The position numbers were made by a program, and so were the translations under genes. Positions 9,343 through 18,495 of a stretch of 64,000 nucleotides of DNA are shown here, in pieces; the first letter of the stretch is position 1; the number at the start of each line of letters is the position of its first letter. The notes under the pieces were generated by a model that was given only the letters and a program-made list of their open reading frames with translations, made no database searches and was not told the origin of the DNA. The stretch lies in the NCBI GenBank assembly GCA_038396585.1, contig CP121691.1:2604001-2668000 (forward strand). Direction: 5' to 3'. This stretch comes from Vallitaleaceae bacterium 9-2 (GTDB lineage Bacteria > Bacillota > Clostridia > Lachnospirales > Vallitaleaceae).

Positions 9343-9384
9343 AAACAGTTGCATTTACAAAAAGCGCTGTAAATACAACTGTTT
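9343..9384 (-). terminator. Rho-independent terminator after GH20 gene
   Basis: Arms at 9343-9359 and 9368-9384 form a 17-bp stem with an 8-base loop. On the minus strand it is followed by a run of seven or more T. It lies 11 bases after the stop of the hexosaminidase gene and separates it from the importer operon. Confidence 0.92.
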
Positions 9385-9395
9385 ACTTTTTTATG

Positions 9396-11270
9396 TTAAT
9401 GCCATCCGATTTTTCCAGTGGTCATCGATCGAATCGAATTGTTAAAGTGAATCACATCACCTACACCTTCATCGCGCCCATCAACAACCGGAAGTCGAAC
9501 TTCATCCAATGAAGCAATATGATCAATCTCACCTTGTGTCCATTGTACTAGTTTTCTTTTTGCACTAATAAGTCTTTGTTTTATTCCTGCCATGCGTATT
9601 TCCAGAACTTCAAAGCCAATCTCCTTATTTGTAAGTTCCCACTCTTCACGTCTTGCCTCTAACACCCGATCAATTCGTACAATCGCCTCATTAAGCTTAG
9701 ACTGAATAATGGTCTCCATTTTTTTCATATCGTGTTCATGATATGCTTGATAAATCAACAATCCCAGATCCCACTTATACGCCATAAAGCCATACATTTC
9801 CCGGTAAAACTCTTGCGTTTTTTTGAGCACAAGATTTGTTTGTTTTTTTGCCGATGCATCAAAGAAAGCCTCCATCTGAATAAAGCGTTTGGTTAGGTCT
9901 TCTTTAACCGATTGTGTGTGAACAACAAAAGGACTTAAAAGTACATCTTCATAAAATCCATACTTCCCAGGCGTTACTGTGGCAGCACTATTGTTAAATT
10001 CCGGATATACATTAAGTTCTTGTTGTTTCATGAACTCTTCAAAAGACATCCCTGTATGAAACAATAGACGCTTCTTATATTCATCTTCATCCACTTCAAA
10101 GCTGTAGCCATGATCTGCAAATAACTGCAAGCCTAAAAGTAAAGGTGAAACAGGACACTCACATCCATCATCTGCCCATGAAGTTGCTATAACCTGGCGG
10201 ATATCCGCTTTTTTACATGCACTTAATGCCGCTTTGGTTGTAACAAGCGTCTTCCCATGATGGGGTCCATATCCCATCCATCGCCATGCACCACCGGCAA
10301 AAATCACTTCGTGTGCAATCTTTTTTCTCAATTGCAAATTTTGTGCGTAATGTTCTTCAAAGTTATTATAGTAGTCCCAGTATACTAAATCTATACCCTC
10401 TGGAATTTTAAATACATCTGTGTCTGCCTTCGAGTAAGAGCTAAAAAACATATCATCCCAAATCATCGGCTTCAAGTCATATTTTTTAGCCAATTGAAGC
10501 ATGAAGTTCAAGTGCTGATGCATGATTTCTGTTTTTGGAACAAGTCCATGTTCATCTGCATATCGTCCTCTTCCTAGATTATACGCTTCATCCATACCCA
10601 TATGAATTCTTCGGCTTCTAAACGTCGTTGCCAGTTGCTTGATCATCCGTTCCAATAAGGCATTGACCTTATCTGAACCAACATAAAGGATATTATCAAT
10701 ATCCACATATGCACTTTTTGTTCTTTCCCATGCTAAAAATTGCTCCAGATGGGCTAGCGCCTGAATACATGGGATAAGTTCAACTCCATGGTCATATGCA
10801 TAATCATCTAATTGCGTTAGTTCTTTTTTTGTGTATTTTCCTCGTAAATATCCAAAGTAAGCTTCGCCTTCAACTTCATATACATCTTCCATGTAGAGCA
10901 TCATCACTGTATGTCCCATACATGCCATCGTTCGTATCAGTTCTTTTGCATAGTCTAAATTCAATACACCGTTTCTTGAACAATCAACCATAACGCCATT
11001 AAAATCAAAATAAATATCACTGCTCGCTTCATACGTAAGTAGTCCCTCACGTTCTTTTCTAATCAGCTCTCCCACTCCACGTAATATCCCCGGTAAATGG
11101 GGCGCTTCTACATGCATGGCTTTATCATCCATTTTCACATGAAGTTTTGCCTCATTAATTAAGTAAAGTTCTAGTTGCTTTTGGTTCTTTGAAAGCCCTC
11201 CATTGTAGTATGTGTCATATACATGAATGACTTTTTGATACTCATGTGAATGATCGTCTAGTCTTTTCAT
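9396..11270 (-). CDS. Beta-N-acetylhexosaminidase, GH20 (GcnA-like)
   Basis: A 624-residue enzyme expected to release terminal beta-linked GlcNAc or GalNAc. The barrel begins near residue 90 (DFNGVMVDCSRNGVLNLD), and HMGMDEA near residue 225 is the H-x-G-x-D-E catalytic pair that uses the substrate acetamido group as nucleophile. A long alpha-helical C-terminal part (residues about 390-600) follows; overall size resembles streptococcal GcnA-type cytoplasmic dimers. No signal peptide. The start at 11270 (MKRLDDHSH) has AAAGGAGAAGG just upstream; the longer frame to 11303 has none. It is transcribed separately, ends in its own terminator and is divergent from the MFS gene. It would finish the products of the GH18 and fucosidases. 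Confidence 0.92.
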   Translation of the reverse strand: MKRLDDHSHEYQKVIHVYDTYYNGGLSKNQKQLELYLINEAKLHVKMDDKAMHVEAPHLPGILRGVGELIRKEREGLLTYEASSDIYFDFNGVMVDCSRNGVLNLDYAKELIRTMACMGHTVMMLYMEDVYEVEGEAYFGYLRGKYTKKELTQLDDYAYDHGVELIPCIQALAHLEQFLAWERTKSAYVDIDNILYVGSDKVNALLERMIKQLATTFRSRRIHMGMDEAYNLGRGRYADEHGLVPKTEIMHQHLNFMLQLAKKYDLKPMIWDDMFFSSYSKADTDVFKIPEGIDLVYWDYYNNFEEHYAQNLQLRKKIAHEVIFAGGAWRWMGYGPHHGKTLVTTKAALSACKKADIRQVIATSWADDGCECPVSPLLLGLQLFADHGYSFEVDEDEYKKRLLFHTGMSFEEFMKQQELNVYPEFNNSAATVTPGKYGFYEDVLLSPFVVHTQSVKEDLTKRFIQMEAFFDASAKKQTNLVLKKTQEFYREMYGFMAYKWDLGLLIYQAYHEHDMKKMETIIQSKLNEAIVRIDRVLEARREEWELTNKEIGFEVLEIRMAGIKQRLISAKRKLVQWTQGEIDHIASLDEVRLPVVDGRDEGVGDVIHFNNSIRSMTTGKIGWH

Positions 11271-11440
11271 ACCCTTCTCCTTTTTAATCTTATAATTAAA
11301 CATTAACCTTAAAGATATGTTTTACATTCTATCACATCTTTATCGTTCTATGTATACAAAAAATATTCATGTAGCACCAAGCAATAGAACATGCTACAAT
11401 AGGATTATTCAGTTAGTTGAAATTATTAAGGAGTTAATTT

Positions 11441-12589
11441 ATGAAAAACGAAAACAAATCTTATATACAATTTAGTACCATCTTTTTCTTTAATTACTTT
11501 AGCCTTGCTGCTATTGTTACTTTCCTTGCACCGTATTTTGAGTCTTTAGGATTATCTGGTGCTCAAATTGGAGCGATTAATGGACTACGTTCTTTTGTCA
11601 CCATTTTCTTTCCACCACTATTTGGTCTCCTTGGTGATCGAACCGGACGCCACAAAAAAGTCCTTTTGTTTACAATGTTTATGTCACTCATTTTATCCAT
11701 TACCCTACCTTTTTCTACGCACTTTTATACAATTTTGGTATTTTTTACATTGTTTAGTATTTTCCAAGTTTCTACACCGCCACTTTCGGATAGTCTTGGT
11801 CTATTTTCTCCTTTTCCCTTTGGTAATGTCCGAAAATGGGGCGCTTATGGCTATGCTATTGCAACACTGGTTACCGGTATTGCCGCAGACTATTTTGGCC
11901 TTAAAATTATATTTGTCATCTTTTCCTTCTCACTTATTGTCGCGATTTGGTTTACTACAAAGCTTGAACTGGCAACGACTACTATGCAACACCATATGCT
12001 TGAAGACCTAAAAGAACTTATCAAAAACAAAACCTTCATTATTTTGATTTTATTTTCTTTTTTCTTTGGTATCACCATTATGAACAACAATATCTTTTTT
12101 AGTCTTCTGTATCAACATGCTGGTGGAACATTATCCGGCATTGGCTTTGCCTTTTTACTTTTCGCATTAAGCGAAGCGCCTGCGATGCAGATTACAGCAA
12201 GATATGTCCAACGCTTTGGGACGATTCCAATCCTTATCTTTGCAACGATTATCAACACCCTACGTTGGGGAATATATTCTTTTGGACCACCTACATATAT
12301 TTTGCTTGGACTCTTTTTCTTGCAAGGATTGTCCATTGGTACTTATCTACCAACTGTTGCTGAACTTATTCGTTCCTTAGTCAAAGAAAGTGTCCGTTCT
12401 ACCGCAATGACGACGTATTCTGCTGTCTTTATCGGAATCACCGGTGTCGTCGGTTCGTTCATCAGTGGTTACATCTTAGACTTTTCGGGTATTCAAGGAG
12501 TATACGTATTTTTCACCCTTTGTAGCTTAATTAGCTTCATATTCCTCTACCTATTAGCAACCCACTTAAAAGGAGAACGGCATGTTTAA
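11441..12589 (+). CDS. MFS transporter, MFS_1-like (LacY/PPP-type)
   Basis: A 382-residue integral membrane carrier with twelve predicted helices. The loop GDRTGRHKK between helices 2 and 3 is the MFS A-motif. The N-terminus (IFFFNYFSLAAIVTFLAPYF) and overall length resemble the sugar/nucleoside/phenylpropionate symporter-like group. AAGGAG precedes the start; TACAAT at 11395-11400 is a possible -10 box but the -35 is weak. It is divergent from the GH20 gene and overlaps the next gene by 8 bp. Substrate is unknown; uptake of a sugar or nucleoside would fit both neighbours. Confidence 0.85.
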   Translation: MKNENKSYIQFSTIFFFNYFSLAAIVTFLAPYFESLGLSGAQIGAINGLRSFVTIFFPPLFGLLGDRTGRHKKVLLFTMFMSLILSITLPFSTHFYTILVFFTLFSIFQVSTPPLSDSLGLFSPFPFGNVRKWGAYGYAIATLVTGIAADYFGLKIIFVIFSFSLIVAIWFTTKLELATTTMQHHMLEDLKELIKNKTFIILILFSFFFGITIMNNNIFFSLLYQHAGGTLSGIGFAFLLFALSEAPAMQITARYVQRFGTIPILIFATIINTLRWGIYSFGPPTYILLGLFFLQGLSIGTYLPTVAELIRSLVKESVRSTAMTTYSAVFIGITGVVGSFISGYILDFSGIQGVYVFFTLCSLISFIFLYLLATHLKGERHV

Positions 12590-13160
12590 CCACCCTCAAC
12601 TCATAGAAACTTTAAATGCACGCATACATAAACACACACCATTTATTATCGGTATCGACGGACGCTCAGCCAGTGGCAAGACGACGCTTGCCCAAGCTAT
12701 TGCAAAACAGTATGGCGCCAGCGTCATTCATATGGACGATTTCTTTTTACCTGCAAATCTACAAACCCATGAACAATTTAAAAAAATAGGCGGCAATATT
12801 GACTTTGAGCGATTTATCACTCAAGTCAAATTGCCGCTGCAATCTGCTCTATCCATTACCTATGATATTTTTTCTTGTAAAGAACAAAAAATCATTCGCA
12901 CCCAAACCATCGACAATCCAACGATTGTCATTGTTGAAGGAGCTTATAGTCATCATCCACATCTTCGTGATCTATATAACTTGACCATATACTTACATCA
13001 TGACAAAGATACACAGCAAAAGCGCATCCTTGCACGTAACGGAATATCCGGACTTAAACTTTTTAATCAACGCTGGATTCCTCGAGAAGAAGATTTCTTT
13101 TCTTCATATTTAATCAAAGAAAATGCTGAATTTGTTATTGATACACGGAGTCTTTTTTAA
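12582..13160 (+). CDS. Uridine kinase-like P-loop kinase
   Basis: A 192-residue protein with Walker A GRSASGKTT at residues 26-34, then SVIHMDDFFLP, the conserved substrate-binding segment of the uridine kinase/phosphoribulokinase group, and VEGAYSHHPHLRDLY, the strand that positions substrate. The family phosphorylates nucleosides or small hydroxylated metabolites, but many short members are uncharacterised. GGAGAACGGC precedes the ATG, which overlaps the end of the MFS gene, so carrier and kinase are coupled: an uptake-and-trap pair is a reasonable idea. Its last 26 bp overlap the end of the convergent MATE gene. Confidence 0.82.
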   Translation: MFNHPQLIETLNARIHKHTPFIIGIDGRSASGKTTLAQAIAKQYGASVIHMDDFFLPANLQTHEQFKKIGGNIDFERFITQVKLPLQSALSITYDIFSCKEQKIIRTQTIDNPTIVIVEGAYSHHPHLRDLYNLTIYLHHDKDTQQKRILARNGISGLKLFNQRWIPREEDFFSSYLIKENAEFVIDTRSLF

Positions 13161-14493
13161 TATTCACTTCTTTTAATGTTCTTAACACCAATAACGTCAT
13201 GATAATTAGAGCTACACCTTTTAAAATGGAAGTCCCACTAATGGTCCACCAAATACCGTTAATTCCAAGAGATGTAAATGCTGACAAGAAATATGCTACC
13301 GGAATTCTCGATGCATTTAACGTTACCCCAGTTAGTGCAGGTGCCATCGTTCTTCCCAACCCATTCAAACCTCCGGTCAGTGCAATCTCTATGCACATAA
13401 ATAATTGTGAAAAGCTAATAATCTGTAAATATGTCACGCCCATTGATGTCGTCGGTTCTTCATTGATAAACAACTTAAATAAAGGCTCTGCTCCAAAAAA
13501 TAACAACAGACTGGTAATAATCCCAATATATGTCATAATACGCGATGCCACCTTAAAGCCTTCAACCACCCGTGCATTTTTCTTAGCGCCATAGTTTTGT
13601 CCAATAAATGCGCTTAATGCGGATCCAAAACCTTGTGCTGTCATATAACTGATTGCTTCAATTTGCGTTCCGACTTTTTGGACTGCAATGGCAGAGGTCC
13701 CATACATAGCAACAATTCGTGCTACAAACATAGATATAATGGTAAACAAGCCATTTTGAATCGCCACCGGCAGTGAAATACTCAAGATTGCTTTTAAGTA
13801 CTCAAAGCGTAGCTCAATACGAAATTTGAACTCTTGATACGGACGATTCCCTTGCAATAATGTGGATATAAACGCTATGGTCACGACTGCTTGAGAAAGT
13901 ATTGTTGCATATGCTGCTCCCTTAACGCCCAATCCAAAAATAAAAATGAATATAGGATCTAAAATAAGATTCATCACTAACCCGATACTATTGACACGAA
14001 ATGGTGTTTTGCTAATTCCCGCTCCATTAAAGATACCTGATAACACTTGGTTTATAAAATGTAGCGGCATACCAAAGGCAATAATATATAGATAATCAAC
14101 TGCTAACCCTTCAACGTATGGGTCATTAAGGTTGAAAAAACCTATAATACTCTCTCGAAAAACCCCAACGCCACTTCCATAGCAAACGCCTAATAGGAAC
14201 GTAAACGTAATGGCTGTATTTGCAAAATAATTACTTTTATTCGCTTCCTTGCTCCCTAGCGTTTGCGCTATTTTCACTTCTGCCCCTACACGTCCAAGTG
14301 CTATAAATGCAAAGCTAAGCCACATCAAAAATCCAGCCGTTCCAACTGCCGCTACCGCATCAGCACCTAATCGTCCAATCCATATCATATCCGTTATGTT
14401 ATATGCCATTTGCAAAAATGACGTTGCCATAATTGGAAGTGCCAAAAATGTTAGTTTCTTTAAAATAGTTCCTTGTGTTAAATCATTGTTCAT
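13135..14493 (-). CDS. MATE-family multidrug exporter
   Basis: A 452-residue transporter with twelve predicted helices in two repeats. The N-terminus (LTQGTILKKLTFLALPIMATSF, then MAYNITDMIWIGRLGADAVAAVG) is the typical first-repeat MATE opening. The family exports cationic drugs or metabolites using Na+ or H+ gradients. It starts 35 bp after the CBS-domain gene on the same strand and may be co-transcribed. Its 3' end overlaps the kinase gene on the opposite strand by 26 bp and there is no terminator hairpin between them. Substrate unknown. Confidence 0.92.
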   Translation of the reverse strand: MNNDLTQGTILKKLTFLALPIMATSFLQMAYNITDMIWIGRLGADAVAAVGTAGFLMWLSFAFIALGRVGAEVKIAQTLGSKEANKSNYFANTAITFTFLLGVCYGSGVGVFRESIIGFFNLNDPYVEGLAVDYLYIIAFGMPLHFINQVLSGIFNGAGISKTPFRVNSIGLVMNLILDPIFIFIFGLGVKGAAYATILSQAVVTIAFISTLLQGNRPYQEFKFRIELRFEYLKAILSISLPVAIQNGLFTIISMFVARIVAMYGTSAIAVQKVGTQIEAISYMTAQGFGSALSAFIGQNYGAKKNARVVEGFKVASRIMTYIGIITSLLLFFGAEPLFKLFINEEPTTSMGVTYLQIISFSQLFMCIEIALTGGLNGLGRTMAPALTGVTLNASRIPVAYFLSAFTSLGINGIWWTISGTSILKGVALIIMTLLVLRTLKEVNIKKDSVYQ

Positions 14494-14528
14494 AATATTT
14501 TCCGCCTATTATTCTTTATGTTTATATT

Positions 14529-15251
14529 TTATGGTAAATAATCTACTTTTAATTCTTTCCAAATCTTAGGATAGTCTCCATGTGTAATGATTCCCATAGG
14601 TTTTTCATGTGGACTCCCATTTTGTGTCATAATATAAATCCCTGACGAGGACGGATTTCTTGTGCCCATCTCAATAAATTCATATACAGTTGTTTTTTTA
14701 TCCAAAAAGCCTACCCGGTCTTTTTTTCCTTCATAAGGGAGTAATTCCCCTGCCGCAACTGCCAATGTTGCCATCCCTTCTTTTTGTATTTCTTCAACAT
14801 GTTCTGCCATCCATTTTGCAATCATATTGCCACTTAATAACCCCAAAAATTCACTCCCGTCATAAACCGGCATTTGGGAAACATCATAGCGTTTCATCAC
14901 AGACAATATGTCCAGTAGTTTAACATGAGGATGTAATACTCGAACATTTCTTTCACATAGATCAAGCAATTGTTTGGGTTTTAAGTAACGCTCAACAATT
15001 GTTTCTAAAATATGTATGGCCTCATCTGATGGAATAGCATATATTGCATGACCTTGTTCATGCACTAAAACATTACGCAAATCATTGATGCTTTGAAGCG
15101 CTGTCTTATGGGTTCGAATAAAAGGATCACGTTTACTTGCCTCATCAATTAATTGAGAAAAAGGCACATGCCATGATTTGTGTAGCGTTTTCTTTAGCGC
15201 TTCCTCAAGAATATTAAACTGCTCAATAAATGCCACTGTTTTTTCAATCAT
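14529..15251 (-). CDS. CBS-domain protein
   Basis: A 240-residue cytoplasmic protein. The first 100 residues are alpha-helical with SINDLRNVLVHEQGH, similar to small HEPN-like or unclassified helical N-terminal domains. Two CBS motifs follow: one near residues 100-155 (SVMKRYDVSQMPVYDGSEFLG is the clearest block) and a second near 175-235 (TTVYEFIEMG, then GIITHGDYPKIW). CBS pairs bind adenine nucleotides and act as energy or ligand sensors. The start at 15251 (MIEKTVAF) has AGGAGTGG upstream; a longer frame to 15302 has none. Function is unknown; the adjacent MATE gene may share its transcript. Confidence 0.78.
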   Translation of the reverse strand: MIEKTVAFIEQFNILEEALKKTLHKSWHVPFSQLIDEASKRDPFIRTHKTALQSINDLRNVLVHEQGHAIYAIPSDEAIHILETIVERYLKPKQLLDLCERNVRVLHPHVKLLDILSVMKRYDVSQMPVYDGSEFLGLLSGNMIAKWMAEHVEEIQKEGMATLAVAAGELLPYEGKKDRVGFLDKKTTVYEFIEMGTRNPSSSGIYIMTQNGSPHEKPMGIITHGDYPKIWKELKVDYLP

Positions 15252-15379
15252 ATTCCACTCCTGTATTTTGACTTTATAATGACTTAGCTCTATATTATAC
15301 AATAATTCCTTAAGCTGTCAACGTTTTGTGGTAGACCGTTAAAGTCGAGGTTTCTTATCCCATAAAAAAAAGAAAAAAA

Positions 15380-15409
15380 TTGTACACGGATTCATGACTC
15401 CGTGTACAA
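15380..15409 (-). terminator. Rho-independent terminator after fucose-isomerase-like gene
   Basis: An 11-bp perfect stem (15380-15390 with 15399-15409) and 8-base loop; on the minus strand it is followed by a long T-rich run. It ends the tyrS and fucose-isomerase-like transcript. Confidence 0.92.
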
Positions 15410-15443
15410 TAACTGACAACATATTTATTAACTTACCTTCAAA

Positions 15444-16925
15444 CTAGCAAAATGGATTTTCTGTTTTATATAGCATTATCGCAGGTTGATTAAAACTGAT
15501 TTTTTCAACATCTAAATATCTAAACACTTCATATATAGCCTTTCCATGATGCCCAAAAGCAACGGCTCCATGGTGCGGATAGTTATCTTCGATAAGAACA
15601 TGTCGGTAAAACCGTTCCATTTCTTTAATTGCAAAAATGCCAATGCCGCCAAAGGATCTTGTTGGCACTTCAAGGACTTCGCCCTGGGCAACATATGCTG
15701 TTAATCTAGCATCTGCTGTACTCTGAAGTCTGAAAAATGTAATTTCACCAGGAATAATATCACCTTCAAGGGTTCCCCGTGTAATCTTCGGCTCTTGATC
15801 TGGTTCTAAGGACCTTGCCATGATTCGTTGATTTTTCATAGTCGCTTCTTTAAGTTTACACGCAGGTGTATTGCCACAGTGGAATCCCATAAAGATATCA
15901 CTATGCTTATAATCAAAGACATTCTTAATATCTTGCTCATACATATCTGTAGGCACAGAGTTATTAATGTCTAATAATGTCACTGCATCTTGACTGATGC
16001 ATGTACCGATATACTCACTAAGTGCTCCGTAAATATCCACTTCACATGAGACAGGAATCCCTCTGGCAGTCAAACGGCTATTGACATAACAGGGAACAAA
16101 ACCAAACTGGGTCTGAAACGATGGCCAACATTTATTTGCAAAAGCCACATATTGTCTTGAACCTTTATGCACTTCCATCCAGTCAAGCAATGTTAATTCA
16201 TATTGCGCAAGCTTTTCTAATATACCCGGCATCTGATTTCCTTGGCCCAATTCTTGTTCCATATCCTTTACTACCTCAGGAATTCTTGGATCATCTTCAT
16301 GGGCATTAAACGCTGCAAATAAATCCAGCTCAGAATTTTCTTCGATTTCAACACCTAAATTATATAATTGCTTTATCGGCGCATTACATGCTAAAAAATC
16401 TTGTGGTCTTGGACCAAAAGAAATGATTTTTAAATTTTTCAATCCAATAACAGTGGTAGCTACCGGAACAAAATCCCAAATCATCCCTGCAACTTCATGT
16501 GCATTTCCAACCGGATATTGAGGTATATACGCTTTTAAATTACGTAGTGCTAAGTTATAACTTGCATTTAGCATTCCACAATATGCATCGCCTCGACCAT
16601 CAATTAGGTCCTTACCCGACTCTTCTGCCGCAGCGGCAAACATCACCGGACCATCAAAATATTTTGCAATCAAGGTCTCTGCCGTTTCCGGACCAAAGTT
16701 GCCTAAGTATACGACGAGTGCCGTTACACCGGCACCATGTACATCTGCAACTGCATTTTGCATATCCTCTTCATTTTCTACTGTTATCGGGCATTCATAA
16801 ATAGCCCCATAGCTGGATGTATAGGCTTCAACCACCGCTTGACGTCGTCGAACCGACAACTGCATCGGAAAACAATCTCTGCTAACAGCTATAATACCCA
16901 ATTTAATTTTAGGAATATTATTCAT
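15444..16925 (-). CDS. L-fucose/L-arabinose isomerase family protein
   Basis: A 493-residue cytoplasmic protein of the FucI/AraA-like isomerase group (COG2407 type), which interconverts aldoses and ketoses with a divalent metal. The N-terminal domain contains KLGIIAVSRDCFP and VTALVVYLGNFGPE; the C-terminal half has MGFHCGNTP, TRGTLEGDIIPGEIT and a His-rich end (NYPHHGAVAFGHHGKA) resembling the ligand region of the family. AAGGAGGAAGATC precedes the start. It lies only 11 bp after tyrS on the same strand with no terminator between, so it probably shares the T-box-controlled transcript. Its presence 10 kb from two fucosidases suggests L-fucose to L-fuculose conversion, but other sugar substrates are possible. 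Confidence 0.8.
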   Translation of the reverse strand: MNNIPKIKLGIIAVSRDCFPMQLSVRRRQAVVEAYTSSYGAIYECPITVENEEDMQNAVADVHGAGVTALVVYLGNFGPETAETLIAKYFDGPVMFAAAAEESGKDLIDGRGDAYCGMLNASYNLALRNLKAYIPQYPVGNAHEVAGMIWDFVPVATTVIGLKNLKIISFGPRPQDFLACNAPIKQLYNLGVEIEENSELDLFAAFNAHEDDPRIPEVVKDMEQELGQGNQMPGILEKLAQYELTLLDWMEVHKGSRQYVAFANKCWPSFQTQFGFVPCYVNSRLTARGIPVSCEVDIYGALSEYIGTCISQDAVTLLDINNSVPTDMYEQDIKNVFDYKHSDIFMGFHCGNTPACKLKEATMKNQRIMARSLEPDQEPKITRGTLEGDIIPGEITFFRLQSTADARLTAYVAQGEVLEVPTRSFGGIGIFAIKEMERFYRHVLIEDNYPHHGAVAFGHHGKAIYEVFRYLDVEKISFNQPAIMLYKTENPFC

Positions 16926-16936
16926 GATCTTCCTCC

Positions 16937-18160
16937 TTAGAGAATCGCTTTATGGAATATTTTTTTACCTTTTCGAATTTTGACGCCTTCAATCAATTGC
17001 TCTTTAGTAATAGATGCATCCATGCTCTTTACTTTTTCATCATTGATTGATAGTCCATTTTGCTGAATCAAACGTCGCACCTCACTACGTGAAGATGCAA
17101 TCTCACATGCTAATACTAAGTCAATCACATTGATAGCACCATCAACCAACTGCGTGTCCATAAGTTTTGTTGTCGGCATATCAGAATCATCGCCACCACC
17201 TGCAAAAAGGGCATGTGAAGCTTTTTTTGCTTTTTGTGCTTCTTCTTCACCATGAATCAACTGTGTTAATTCAAATGCAAGAATCTCCTTCGCTTCATTT
17301 AATTGACTTCCTTGCCAAGCATCCATTTTATCAATTTCTTCAACAGGTAAAAATGTTAATAAACGAATACATTTAAGTACATCTGCATCATCAACATTTC
17401 TCCAGTATTGATAAAAATCAAATGGCGATGTTTTATTTGGATCCAACCACACGGCTCCATTGGCTGTTTTTCCCATTTTATTACCTTCTGAGTTCATCAA
17501 AAGCGTAATCGTCATCGCATAAGCATCTTCGCCCAGTTTACGTCGAATAAGTTCTGTTCCCCCTAGCATGTTTGACCATTGGTCATCACCGCCAAATTGC
17601 ATGTTACAGCCATATTCTTTATACAAATGATAAAAATCGTAAGATTGCATAATCATATAGTTAAATTCTAAGAACGACAAGCCTTTTTCCATACGTTGCT
17701 TATAGCACTCAGCTCTTAACATATTGTTAACCGAAAAATGCGGCCCCACTTCACGTAATACATCAACATATTTTAAATTAAGCAACCAATCTGCATTATT
17801 GACCAAAATAGCTTTATCTTCGCCAAACTCAATAAATCGTTCCATTTGTTTTTTAAAACAATCACAGTTATGTTGAATAATCTCAGGTGTCATCATATTA
17901 CGAAGGTCTGTTCTTCCAGAAGGATCGCCAATATATCCTGTTCCTCCACCTAGAAGTACAACTGGCTTATTCCCTGCCATTTGTAGACGCTTCATAAGAC
18001 TTAACGCCATAAAATGTCCTACATGCAGCGAGTCCGCCGTGGGATCAAACCCAATATAAAATGTCGCTTTTCCTGTATTGACTAGTTCTTTGATTTCTTC
18101 TTCATCGGTTACTTGAGCGATTAGCCCTCTTGCAACTAATTCATCATAAATTTTCATCAT
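16937..18160 (-). CDS. tyrS: Tyrosyl-tRNA synthetase
   Basis: A 407-residue class I synthetase that charges tRNA-Tyr. The HIGH-type motif is HVGHF near residue 45, the tyrosine-binding block includes [15 protein letters not shown] and [12 protein letters not shown], and KMGKT is the KMSKS-type loop. An S4-like RNA-binding domain occupies about the last 70 residues ([15 protein letters not shown]). Two adjacent ATG codons follow AAGGAGATGAA; 18160 is used but 18157 is equally possible. It is preceded by a tyrosine T-box leader and followed at 11 bp by the fucose-isomerase-like gene. Confidence 0.97.
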   Translation of the reverse strand: MMKIYDELVARGLIAQVTDEEEIKELVNTGKATFYIGFDPTADSLHVGHFMALSLMKRLQMAGNKPVVLLGGGTGYIGDPSGRTDLRNMMTPEIIQHNCDCFKKQMERFIEFGEDKAILVNNADWLLNLKYVDVLREVGPHFSVNNMLRAECYKQRMEKGLSFLEFNYMIMQSYDFYHLYKEYGCNMQFGGDDQWSNMLGGTELIRRKLGEDAYAMTITLLMNSEGNKMGKTANGAVWLDPNKTSPFDFYQYWRNVDDADVLKCIRLLTFLPVEEIDKMDAWQGSQLNEAKEILAFELTQLIHGEEEAQKAKKASHALFAGGGDDSDMPTTKLMDTQLVDGAINVIDLVLACEIASSRSEVRRLIQQNGLSINDEKVKSMDASITKEQLIEGVKIRKGKKIFHKAIL

Positions 18161-18186
18161 TTCATCTCCTTGTATAAAATATAAAA

Positions 18187-18440
18187 GCCCTCTGTTCCCT
18201 AAGGAACAGAGGGCATAATCTGCGGTACCACCTCTGGATTAGAAGCTTCTCACAAAGCTTCCCTTATCGAGTACAAACATACTCTTACGCTATAACGGGC
18301 GTTCCCGTCTTACCCTACTTATATTTCAGGCAGCAGCTCCAAGATGTATTCGTATCAGCACACTTATAGCCTTCCACCATCCGGCTACTCTCTGAAAAAT
18401 GTTGCTCATCTACTTCTTCTTTTCATCACTTTATCTATAT
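18187..18440 (-). ncRNA. Tyrosine T-box riboswitch
   Basis: The untranslated leader of tyrS. The conserved T-box element, read on the minus strand as AGGTGGTACCGC, is at 18221-18237; its UGGU bulge pairs with the ACCA end of uncharged tRNA and fits a tRNA with A73 such as tRNA-Tyr. A 12-bp terminator stem (18187-18198 with 18203-18214) with a 4-base loop is followed by T residues. Stem I covers about 18300-18430, and a UAC tyrosine triplet at 18346-18348 is the likely specifier. Uncharged tRNA-Tyr should favour the antiterminator and switch the operon on. Confidence 0.95.
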
Positions 18441-18448
18441 TACCTCCT

Positions 18449-18477
18449 ATTGTATAGAACAAAAGCTTTTTTGTAAA
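18449..18477 (-). promoter_or_regulatory. Promoter of tyrS T-box leader
   Basis: TTTACA (18472-18477) and TACAAT (18449-18454) with a 17-base spacer on the minus strand, just upstream of the T-box leader. A small stem, AGCTTT/AAAGCT, overlaps the -35 region and may end the upstream MFS transcript. Confidence 0.7.
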
Positions 18478-18495
18478 GCTCTAATTTAAATATTT

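Noticed and set aside
12112-12336. Antisense reading frame within the MFS gene, and many similar frames inside other genes
   Set aside because: They have no ribosome site or recognisable domain and mirror the hydrophobic codons of real genes.
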